This document shows positions 46,501 to 51,721 of a stretch of DNA of 64,000 bases, in pieces. The notes under the pieces are model-generated. The model ran no database searches. It was not told where the DNA came from and worked only from the letters and a program-made list of their open reading frames with translations. Both the position numbers and the translations under genes were made by a program. Positions within the stretch are counted from its first letter, which is position 1. Each line of letters opens with the position of its first letter. The DNA comes from Anisus vortex (Eukaryota > Mollusca > Gastropoda > Planorbidae): NCBI GenBank assembly GCA_949126835.1, contig OX421502.1, positions 36,357,789 to 36,421,788 on the forward strand. Direction: 5' to 3'.

Positions 46501-46669
46501 TTATTGAACTATCTAATCCAGAGTTGTCTTTCCTGTAATTCTTTATATAGTCCATATATATAATATGTAAGTATATATATATAGGGTATATAGTCCATAT
46601 ATCTCTTCTAGTAAATAAAATATGTTTCCATTTTTTTCACAGATAATGATACAAGAAAATAAAAGATAG
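28320..46669 (+). CDS. MGAT4A/B-type N-acetylglucosaminyltransferase IV (5' end missing)
   Basis: GT54 enzyme, normally a type II Golgi membrane protein. It transfers GlcNAc from UDP-GlcNAc in beta-1,4 linkage to the alpha-1,3-mannose arm of N-glycans. Eleven coding exons: 28320-28453, 31315-31448, 34649-34698, 38158-38271, 38829-38904, 40105-40216, 40356-40486, 41060-41167, 44478-44671, 45562-45850, 46643-46669. All introns are GT-AG and every junction keeps frame, giving about 455 residues plus stop. Family motifs in order: [41 protein letters not shown] (metal-binding acidic motif), [29 protein letters not shown], and the C-terminal lectin-like part ([40 protein letters not shown]). The cytoplasmic tail, membrane anchor and most of the stem are absent, because 5' exons lie upstream and were not found. 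The last tiny exon is inferred from splice sites and phase. Confidence 0.93.
28456..28712 (+). repeat. 14-bp TGTCTGTCCTTGTG array
   Basis: Begins a few bases after the exon A donor. TG- and CTG-rich transcript sequence of this kind can bind CELF/MBNL-type splicing factors in animals; any role here is inference. ORFs of 104-144 codons across it are repeat products. Confidence 0.9.
28713..29500. other. Intron sequence, no feature seen
   Basis: AT-rich intron between exons A and B. No repeat or structured element recognised. Confidence 0.4.
29501..29749. mobile_element. 249-bp MITE with long inverted ends
   Basis: The left end GAAGACTACAGTGTAAAAAA continues into GGCACATGTCACACATTTCC. The right end is its imperfect complement (GGAAAATGTGACATGTGCCC then TTTTTCTCCTGTGGTCTTC). 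The inverted repeats are about 40 bp with a few mismatches. No ORF. Superfamily not assigned. Confidence 0.75.
29765..29942 (+). repeat. Direct duplication of about 90-95 bp
   Basis: Two adjacent copies of ATGATTTACTTTCCTG through GTTCTCAACATTTCCATATT with small differences. Function unknown. Confidence 0.75.
30128..30202 (-). mobile_element. hAT terminal fragment
   Basis: On the minus strand it reads CCAGGAGTTGGCTACCTGCG and then GACTTGGCACGCAGAG, matching the left end of the 24118-type hAT. The rest of the element is absent. Confidence 0.6.
30375..30449 (+). repeat. 75-bp dispersed repeat, copy 2
   Basis: Close match to 26958-27034 (ATACAGAGACCACCGCTCTT onward). Confidence 0.75.
30720..31250 (+). 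repeat. Minisatellite of about 21 bp, GACAATGTGCACTC units
   Basis: Irregular array upstream of exon B, most regular near 30915-31015 (ACTCGTATATTGACAATGTGC). A 60-bp segment with ATTGACTGAGCGCTTGTTAT is also duplicated (30713 and 30833). It ends about 65 bp before the exon B acceptor. Confidence 0.9.
31315..31448 (+). CDS. MGAT4 gene 1, exon B (catalytic N-part)
   Basis: Acceptor TTTCAG, donor GCTGAG|GTGAGT. Encodes [20 protein letters not shown] and on to CLIVVFVAE, the nucleotide-sugar-domain start of the family. It leaves in phase 0. The last 36 bases and the donor are copied tandemly ten times in the following intron. Confidence 0.93.
31449..31888 (+). repeat. 44-bp array copying exon B end and splice donor, 10 units
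   Basis: Exactly 440 bp. Each unit reads GTGAGTGA then ATCAAGGACTGTCTCATTGT and TGTCTTTGTTGCTGAG, meaning intron start, then the last 36 bases of exon B. Each copy recreates GCTGAG|GTGAGT (one has GTGATT). The final one is followed by GTAAGT. Reading through the repeats hits a stop in the second unit, so only the first donor preserves the protein. Confidence 0.97.
31889..32543. other. Intron sequence, no feature seen
   Basis: No recognisable element apart from a short family A SINE-like scrap near 32105. Confidence 0.4.
32544..32624 (+). mobile_element. 81-bp TTAA-flanked mini element, copy 2
   Basis: TTAACCCTTCCTGTACCGAC to CGGGACTGTAAGGGTTAA, 81 bp with both TTAA. The interior TATATACGCGCCC is shared with copy 3 at 60237. 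Confidence 0.8.
33145..33388 (-). repeat. tRNA-derived SINE, family A, minus strand
   Basis: Minus-strand order: head GGACATGGTGGCCC, AATCCTCT, body GGGTGTCCTAGGGTCTACCC, end CTATGAATCAAAATGG. More diverged than the 61262 copy. Confidence 0.75.
33515..33675 (+). repeat. About 37-bp repeat, 4 units
   Basis: Units AAGTATCACTGACCTAAATA and AGGGCCTAATCTATC. Confidence 0.85.
33772..33963 (+). repeat. Degenerate tRNA-headed SINE
   Basis: GCCGGCTGGTCCAGCGGTTA and CACCGGACTGTCAGCCG resemble a tRNA 5' half with A box. The downstream part is disrupted and ends ATTTAAGATAAGATAAG. Confidence 0.5.
34355..34550 (+). mobile_element. 196-bp non-autonomous hAT element
   Basis: CAGGGATGGGCAAACCTTTT to GTAGGTTGCTGACCCCTG, flanked by CACTAGTA (34347) and CAGTAGTA (34551), an 8-bp duplication with one mismatch. 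It ends about 100 bp before exon C. Confidence 0.85.
34649..34698 (+). CDS. MGAT4 gene 1, exon C
   Basis: Only 50 bp. Acceptor CATTTCAG, donor GAGAA|GTAAGT. Encodes [16 protein letters not shown] and part of a lysine codon. Phase 0 in, phase 2 out. Confidence 0.88.
34965..35812 (+). repeat. 20-bp minisatellite with 32-bp variants, about 40 units
   Basis: Main unit CGCTAGTAGCCTTACCATGA. Early units have an inserted AGTAGCTAGTAG. It lies about 270 bp after the exon C donor. Confidence 0.95.
35813..37068. other. Intron sequence with G run and CAA/ATA-rich tract
   Basis: G run near 36020-36036, and 36360-36480 is rich in AACAATAATAACAACAAAA. No gene. Confidence 0.45.
37069..37504 (+). repeat. 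Family A SINE with duplicated head
   Basis: The stretch GCATTCTGGGTTTTTGGCAG through CACGGTGACCGTGCAGCGGC to AGGTTCTGGGTACAAATTCC appears twice, 140 bp apart, with two base changes. Only the second copy continues into the SINE body and end. Confidence 0.8.
37505..38157. other. Intron sequence, CA-rich
   Basis: Several ACACACAC tracts near 37945-38095. No other feature. Confidence 0.4.
38158..38271 (+). CDS. MGAT4 gene 1, exon D
   Basis: Acceptor CCTCAG, donor GTCAA|GTAAGT. Encodes [20 protein letters not shown] and [17 protein letters not shown], a highly conserved GT54 block. Confidence 0.95.
38829..38904 (+). CDS. MGAT4 gene 1, exon E
   Basis: 76 bp. Acceptor CTATTTAG, donor GTACAG|GTAGAA. 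Encodes [20 protein letters not shown] then IYYVQ. Its minus-strand paralogue at 62746-62671 has the same length and phase. Confidence 0.95.
39590..39745 (-). repeat. Family A SINE fragment, minus strand
   Basis: Degenerate 3' half: the complement of CCATTAGGCCTGCGAAGAAC and of ACAATGCCCATCC. No head. Confidence 0.55.
39771..39910 (+). repeat. 140-bp dispersed repeat, copy 1
   Basis: TACCAAGACCACATGGGAAA through GCAGCAATAACCATAGGAAA. About 90% the same by eye as 44992-45130 in another intron of this gene. Confidence 0.8.
40105..40216 (+). CDS. MGAT4 gene 1, exon F (EDD motif)
   Basis: Acceptor CCACCAG, donor ATTG|GTGAGT. Encodes [20 protein letters not shown] then [15 protein letters not shown]. 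The EDD acidic triplet is the expected divalent-metal/UDP-GlcNAc site. The paralogue's exon is one codon shorter. Confidence 0.95.
40356..40486 (+). CDS. MGAT4 gene 1, exon G
   Basis: Acceptor TTCCAG, donor GATGCA|GTAAGT. Encodes [18 protein letters not shown], then [19 protein letters not shown]. 131 bp, the same as in the paralogue. Confidence 0.95.
40527..40560 (+). repeat. (CT)n microsatellite
   Basis: CTCTCT tract in the intron just after exon G. Confidence 0.95.
40645..40855 (-). repeat. tRNA-derived SINE, family A, minus strand
   Basis: Contains the complements of the SINE end (CCATAGGGCCC), body (GGGACACCCTCC) and B box (CAGGATTCAAACCCTGG). A middle-aged copy. Confidence 0.72.
40970..41050 (+). 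repeat. (GTTT)n microsatellite
   Basis: TTGTTTGTTTGATTG tract that ends only 9 bp before the exon H acceptor and serves as its polypyrimidine-like tract. Confidence 0.95.
41060..41167 (+). CDS. MGAT4 gene 1, exon H
   Basis: Acceptor CCACCAG, donor CTGAAG|GTATGT. 36 codons: [20 protein letters not shown] then [16 protein letters not shown]. Same length and phases as 60586-60479 on the other strand. Confidence 0.95.
41581..41940 (+). repeat. Perfect 60-bp minisatellite, 6 units
   Basis: Six units with no difference among them (ATACCACAGTTTATTCTTCC and so on). A further unit with two or more changes is at 44195-44254, on the other side of the LINE insertion. Confidence 0.98.
41943..44194 (-). 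mobile_element. RTE/Jockey-type LINE, 5'-truncated, in intron
   Basis: Flanked by a GTAAT duplication (41938-41942 and 44195-44199). The minus strand ends in an ATGTAGG-repeat tail (41943-41970). The 5' end is cut inside the endonuclease domain. It sits inside a 60-bp minisatellite within the intron between exons H and I of the MGAT4 gene, in antisense orientation to it. Confidence 0.88.
41962..44148 (-). CDS. Partial LINE reverse transcriptase
   Basis: 728 codons from the first Met, and the frame stays open to the truncation at 44194. The extra residues include [11 protein letters not shown], the SDH motif at the end of an AP-type endonuclease. Reverse transcriptase blocks in order: [95 protein letters not shown] (catalytic ADD) and FKYLGAIVS. 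The C-terminus has [20 protein letters not shown] and [20 protein letters not shown]. No internal stop or frameshift, so the insertion is fairly young. It cannot move on its own, because most of the endonuclease and any ORF1 are missing. Confidence 0.9.
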   Translation of the reverse strand: MMTFRLHLKRIQKKGYTRIKFDLEKLKDPKVAEAFQAKIGGKFAVLNILNSDFTDMDTLIDNFNTVVTDTAQEILGKHRPARKPWITPDILELCDERRRLKKTKTKDQEEANKYRTINQTIRKGMKRAKKNWIEEQCNDIENCLRKNNSKKAYKLVKELTTTKHGRTTTIQDKDGRNLTEEPDILKRWTEYCSELYNDNITIDPDILNVPPATDNDNYPILRTEVEAAVQALQKGKAAGVDNIPAELVKAGGEAMVNVLLNICNKIWITGDWPKPWTQSLIITLPKKGNLQQCQNYRTISLISHPSKVMLKIILSRLRPYAERIIAEEQAGFRQGRSTTEQIFNLRILCERHAQHQQHLYHIFVDFKKAFDRVWHAALWATMKHYNINDNLTMLIRSLYDRATSAVFFSNNIGEWFRTTVGVRQGCLLSPTLFNIFLERIMSDALEEHEGTISINGRRITNLRFADDIDGLAGSEEELANLVERLDKTSTSYGMQISAEKTKLMTSNTSGITTKIEIGGQSLETVSSFKYLGAIVSVEGSKPEIMSRIAQTTASLKRLKTIWKDKNLALSTKIRLMRSLVLSIFLYACESWTLTAELENRINAMEMRCFRTLLGICYRDHITNEQIRKRIQQEIGEYEDLLATAKKRKLEWYGHVTRTNGLAKTILQGTTRGGRKRGRPKKRWEDNIKEWTGTKLCEAMRTAERREEWRRLVYMSSVAPQRSNRLRDM
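44195..44254 (+). repeat. Separated unit of the 60-bp minisatellite
   Basis: GTAATACCACAGTTTATTCT onward, with CTCTCTCTGACTCTTTCC where the main units have CTCTTTCTGACTCCCTGG. Confidence 0.9.
44325..44392 (-). repeat. Family A SINE end fragment
   Basis: Complement of the SINE 3' end (CTGATCCATAGGGCCAATGA), 90-150 bp before exon I. Confidence 0.55.
44478..44671 (+). CDS. MGAT4 gene 1, exon I
   Basis: Acceptor AAATTAG, donor GAAAT|GTAAGT. Encodes [20 protein letters not shown], then [19 protein letters not shown] and [10 protein letters not shown]. This begins the C-terminal lectin-like region. Confidence 0.93.
44992..45130 (+). repeat. 140-bp dispersed repeat, copy 2
   Basis: TACCAAGACCACATGGGAAA to CAATAACCATAGGAAAATTG. 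Pairs with 39771-39910. Confidence 0.8.
45208..45519 (+). repeat. 24-bp array of acceptor-like units, 13 copies
   Basis: Perfect or near-perfect GACTCCTGTCTGCTGTTTCT+AGTA. Each unit is a pyrimidine tract ending in TTTCTAG, a good match to a 3' splice site. The array ends 42 bp before the exon J acceptor. Minus-strand ORFs (NSRQESTR period) are repeat products. Confidence 0.97.
45562..45850 (+). CDS. MGAT4 gene 1, exon J
   Basis: Acceptor TGTTTCAG, donor GAG|GTAAGA. Encodes [20 protein letters not shown], then [20 protein letters not shown] and [12 protein letters not shown]. The end of the lectin-like domain. If the donor were skipped, the frame would add [14 protein letters not shown] and stop at about 45895. 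Confidence 0.93.
45851..46642. other. Last intron of MGAT4 gene 1
   Basis: AT-rich with TATATA stretches near 46555-46600. No other feature. Confidence 0.55.
46643..46669 (+). CDS. MGAT4 gene 1, exon K (terminal, tiny)
   Basis: Acceptor TTTTTTTCACAG, then IMIQENKR and TAG. Phase fits exon J exactly, and the product ending [14 protein letters not shown] is like the family's usual end. Inferred, because it is short. Confidence 0.6.
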   Translation: MMIQENKR

Positions 46670-49170
46670 CAGGAATTGAAATCGTCACAGATATTTTAGA
46701 CACCCTCAAAATGTTAACAGATTTTTGTTACAAATTTATTTTTGTATTCCTCATTTACACAGAAAAGTTACTTTACAAACAAACAAACAAACAAAAAACT
46801 GTTTGCTGTCAATATTTTAACCGTCAATTTGTGGACATGAAAAACCCCCCAAAACATTTTCATAAAAAAAACAAAATTGTAAGTTGGGTCAAGTGTCGTA
46901 CATAAAGTTCTAATTAATTGATGGAATCCTTGCCTAGAATTCTCTGCTCACATATTGGTGAGCTGAAGTAGAAATCCATGTATATTGTCTGTAGCTATTT
47001 TGACTGACTGTGTGTGTGTTGAAATTTGGCCCAACCACTGGTTTGTTTTGTTAAAAATATTGTTTACACAATTTGTGTGTAGTTTTTTTTTACTGAACTT
47101 CTCAATTGGAAAGCTTTTACAGTATTTAGTTTGTTGAATTGATGTACAAAATTTTGATTCGAATTGCTTCATGTGAAATTATTATTAACCTTATGAATTG
47201 ATTGAAATGTTGGACATTTGTTTTTCTTCATGTGTTGTATTTTCTTTAAAAAAAAAAAAAAAAGTATTTTATATAAATATTTCTTTTATGTTGTTGTTGA
47301 TTACAGGAACTTATTTTTTTCTGTATTATGTAATACAGGTACTGTATGTGGCATTGTAATAATATATTAGTGCTAATGATGTGTAGTTGCATTTTATTTT
47401 ATTTTTTATGATCCTGTTATCCAGTTATTTACTGACATTTTTTACCCCTAAACTCATCGTCATCCTTCCATCTTAAGAAATGATGGTGCATCTTTTGTCT
47501 TGAGAGATGATGGTGCATCTTCCATCTTGAGAGATGATGGTGCATCTTCCGTCTTGAGAGATGATGGTGCATCTTTCGTCTTGAGAGATGATGGTGCATC
47601 TTTTGTCTTGAGAGATGATGGTGCATCTTTCGTCTTGAGAGATGATGGTGCATCTTTCGTCTTGAGGGATGATGGTGCATCTTTCGTACAAATTTCTTTT
47701 GCAAATTTAGTATAGATTCAAAAAATTTTCATCTGTAAATAATTTTATATCAGAAATAATTAAAACATTTGGCATCTTAGGCATGCTTTACACATTTTCC
47801 CCTCACAATGAAAGATAGTAATTTATGAAAATTCTGTACCATGCATCACTTACATTGAGAAAGAATGAAGAAAAAATTGTCTTGCCATTACAAGAGGCAT
47901 TTTATTTTGTTGAAATTGGTTTAAAAATTATTTGTCAGTATTTCTTGATGTATTCCCTCCCTTATATTTTTTGTTTCAGAATGATTTTACCTCCTAATAT
48001 AGATCAAGTCACTTTGTGATGGCCTTTCTTCCCAGTATATATTTGTAGAGGGACTGAAAGTGACTTGCAGGTTGACTTTTTTTTTTAAGATATAAGATAC
48101 GTTTTTTTTTAATTGTTCACAGTGTATCAGTGAATATCAACAGCTCATCCCAATTCTGTGATTTAGTCCTGTGTATATAAAAACATGTAAACATAATATT
48201 TTTCTCTGCATTAGGTCATTGGGGTGACATTCTTTGCTTGTCATTCAACACATTCCCAAGTTGCACATTTATTGTCTAAATGGTTAATTTATTGGATGTT
48301 TTTAATTTGTTTGCCATGAAATATATTTTAGACATTCTAACTAGTGGTTATATTTAATGATCTAAAGAGGTTTTTTTTTACTTTCTGTTGTTAAAAATGT
48401 TTTTTAATTATTCTTTTATGAAAATTTATTTTATTAATAAATAATTTTTTGCTTGTTTGAAACTTTAGCCATAAAATTAAAACTAATTGAATGTCATAGT
48501 GAGTTTCTAGGCTATTGGGGTTTTATGGGTTTAATGGGTTTTGAAATTCTTGATATTTTTGTGAGCAAGCTCTTTTTTATGTTTCTTTGTGCACAAGATT
48601 TTTCTCTTATTGTCTTGACATACACAAGTTGTTTACACTAAATGTGAGACAACTTATGTCTAGTATACAGTTGATGAATCATTCATGCAGATTTGTAGTA
48701 ATGTCCCCCTTGAAATGTATTACTTTGACAGATATTGTAGACACACGACTCCTTGAACTGTACTGAATTACTTTGACATATTGTAGTAATGTCCCCCTTT
48801 GAAATGTACTCTGTTACTTTGATATAATTTTAGCCTTTGCATATTCTCAGGTCCACATTATGGTCAAGTGATTTAATTTTTCGTGTCTGACTGTTGTTTT
48901 AATGTTAGAATGTAGTGAATGAGAGAATGTCATTTTATCAAGGCTTTGTTACAATACATTTAACAAATAAACATCTTCATAAATCAAATTTAGGATTTTT
49001 ATTTTATTTTTTCTATACATCTAAAGCAACTGTTATTATTTTTTTTCATTTGTTCTATATTATAAATAGAAAATGTATTTACTATAGTGATAGTGTTTAC
49101 TTTCTTTGTGTCTTTAACTATATAATCATCAATGTAAGCTTATTTAAAAGTAGAAAGTTATGTATTTGAC
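46670..49170 (+). other. Probable 3' UTR of MGAT4 gene 1 and downstream
   Basis: AT-rich with no coding content. AATAAA occurs near 48437 and 48964, so the UTR could exceed 2 kb. A 27-bp array lies inside (47462-47690). Confidence 0.45.
47462..47690 (+). repeat. 27-bp minisatellite, 8-9 units
   Basis: Unit GAGAGATGATGGTGCATCTT+TCGTCTT. 27 is a multiple of three, so all frames give regular peptides (RDDGASFVL). It probably lies in the 3' UTR. Confidence 0.95.
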
Positions 49171-50921
49171 AACTCCACATGATTTGATTTTACCAAAGTA
49201 ATCAAAAACAATTTGAAAAGAAATCTTACAAGTTGTCAACATACTGACATCAGTGACTAAATTACATTGTAATGAAAAATGAGATTTTGGTGTTATAGAC
49301 AATATAGGTAACGGTTCATATTTTAGAATAAAAATTTCAATTAGCAGGGAAATTTCTAATTTTCTTATCAGTTCAAGCTTAAATTACAGCTGCTGGAAAT
49401 TTTTGAAAGTAAACATTCAATATCCACTTAAATCAACATTAGTCCTATTTTGTCATTTGTCAATCACCAGTGAACGCTGCTTTGATGGCTCTACAGATCA
49501 ATACTTGTTTTTGAATTTTAGCAACTCAAGATAAAATATTTAGAGTCTTTATTTAAAAAACAACAAAGTATACAGTACGTCAATTCAAAAGTAATCATTG
49601 AAAAGCTTTTACACGCAAAAATGGTTAAGCTAAAAATAATTTATTTCGCTTTTGAGCACCAAGCCTAACATAAAAATATGAAGTGAACGGCAGGCACATA
49701 TTGCGGAAGAAAGACTAGTCGCCATTGTACAGGTTACATTACAGCATTCAATACATGATTTTACTCTCACCATATCCATTTTTATCCAGGGTGCATACAA
49801 TGTTAACAATCTTCTCTACTTTTTATCCAACCCATTACAATCTATTACCACTCATGAACAACTTGAAAGCATGAAATTCATAGCCAGCGAGCAACAAAGG
49901 TGTCTTTAATAAAACAATTCTTTTTATAAAGTGACAAAATTGATGAGAAAAAAATGGATAACAAATTTGCAAAAAGACACTGTCGAAATTGGATCAGCCA
50001 AATGATGTTCTAATAAATGTTGAGGTTCACTCGAAGCATATAAATCACCATACGCTCATTAAGCATATAAATCATCATACAATCATTAAGCATATAAATT
50101 ATCATACAATCATTATCACCTATACATATTACTTGGGCACATGTTCAACTATGAAGAAAAATGCAATGAACAAAGTGTAATGAGATAAGCATTCAACACA
50201 AACAAAGTCAGAAAATATTGTCACACTTGAAGATAACTTTGAAATCCACAAATCTACATCAGTAAAAAATATGAAGGTCACTGAATTTTGATTCTCAGCT
50301 TATATCATTACTTTCATGTAATGAAATAGTTGTTTTTTTTTTTCAATTCTCAATGGTACATTCAAAGCCAGCAGTACTTGCCCACAGTTTCACACAGAGG
50401 TCAAGGGTCATGCTTATCACAGAGTCTATTGCAGTTCACCTCGTTTCTGAGTTCATTCATAGGTAAGTGCTCTGGTTGGTTGAAATTAAAATCTGAAAAA
50501 AAAAATTTCATTTAAGATGAAATATACAAGTAAGGTGTTTAAAATTAAGACTTTGATTAACATAAAAAAAAATAAAATGGGCCTGAAATGTGTTTTATTT
50601 TTTAACTAAAGAAAATAATCAACAAAAGCATTATGACTTTGGCGTGAAATGTTAAAAGTTTAATTTTTTTCTAACACTTATCAATTAGAACAGAGAGATT
50701 TTGGAACTCTTTTGTTCCACTATCAGTGAGAATCATCAAAAGAATCATCAGTCAGCCAGAAGATACAAAAGATGACTCCTAAATGATACTTTTTCTTGTA
50801 TGATAAATGGTATGATAGTGAATGTCTATTGTGCTTGAGTACATATGGTTCTTTAATATTATTTTAAGTATGATGAAAGACGGAATTTATGTAATCAAGT
50901 CAAATTTCCATTTATTTGGAT
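49171..50921. other. Intergenic between convergent genes
   Basis: AT-rich. A short scrap of family A SINE end near 49468-49505 and a small CATATAAATCATCATAC repeat near 50035-50110. No gene seen. Confidence 0.45.
50918..50921 (+). repeat. Target duplication GGAT, left
   Basis: GGAT directly before the 5' LTR, repeated at 57257-57260 after the 3' LTR. Confidence 0.75.
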
Positions 50922-51548
50922 TGTTACGAATATCGGTCATAAATGAATGACGTAGTAAGGCATTGACCTCTTAACAAGTGCGTATCAGAGTCCAAAGCGA
51001 CCAAGGTTTGACCTTTATGCCCTGAGGGCAGTTTAAATAAAATAATTCGTTCAAATCCCGTGGAAATTGGGGGATAATTCTGGATCGTAGTAATTATAGA
51101 GAAAGAGGTTAAAATGCGTATTAAGACCCTGTAGAATCTTCGATGATCGTTTTCTTTGTAAAGTCCCGACCTCCTTAAAGTTAGTTCAGTTTAAACGTTT
51201 GTAGAGTGAAGTCGCTATATTCATACATGTACATATAATGCCATTTTATTGATACTTATGTTGCCACCAGTTGATGAAGTTTATTGATCGTTTATATTGA
51301 GTCTACAATTTAAATAAAATTGTTTATTCAACAACTGGAGTTGTTTGATCTATCGTTGTTGAGAAAGGTGTTGAAGATAATTATCACGAATATAACTACA
51401 TTACTGCATAGACCTGTCAGTCAAGGAACCCCTAGCTTGGGCTACAGATTAGCAGAATCTAGAGACTTCTAATAAAGATACAACTATATTCATTGAATCC
51501 GATTTAACGAGTCGTAATCATAATCATCACCTAAAGAGGTCCATAACA
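50922..51548 (+). repeat. 5' LTR
   Basis: TGTTACGAATATCGGTCATA to GGTCCATAACA. Compared base by base with the right LTR, I find one difference (TATCGTTG against TATCGCTG), so the insertion is recent on an evolutionary scale. Confidence 0.96.
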
Positions 51549-51549
51549 G

Positions 51550-51567
51550 TTTGGGGTCTTCGTCCGA
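51550..51567 (+). other. Probable primer-binding site
   Basis: TTTGGGGTCTTCGTCCGATA directly follows the LTR. TGGGG...CGTCC resembles primer sites for tRNA-Pro but with differences. The tRNA is not certain. Confidence 0.5.
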
Positions 51568-51721
51568 TATAGTTGTATAGTGAAGCATATATTCAAGTGG
51601 TGTTGTGTTGTGTGTAAAGCCGTGACCTACTGAGCAAGCCTAAGAACGCTGAAATTATTCTTCCGATTGGAAAAACGTAAGTTGGAAAAATTTACCACTT
51701 TATAAATCTCTTAACTAAAGA

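Noticed and set aside
47429..47715. Ordered peptide ORFs (RDDGASFVL, MHHHLSRRK)
   Set aside because: 27-bp repeat in the probable 3' UTR. In-frame periodicity follows from a unit divisible by three.
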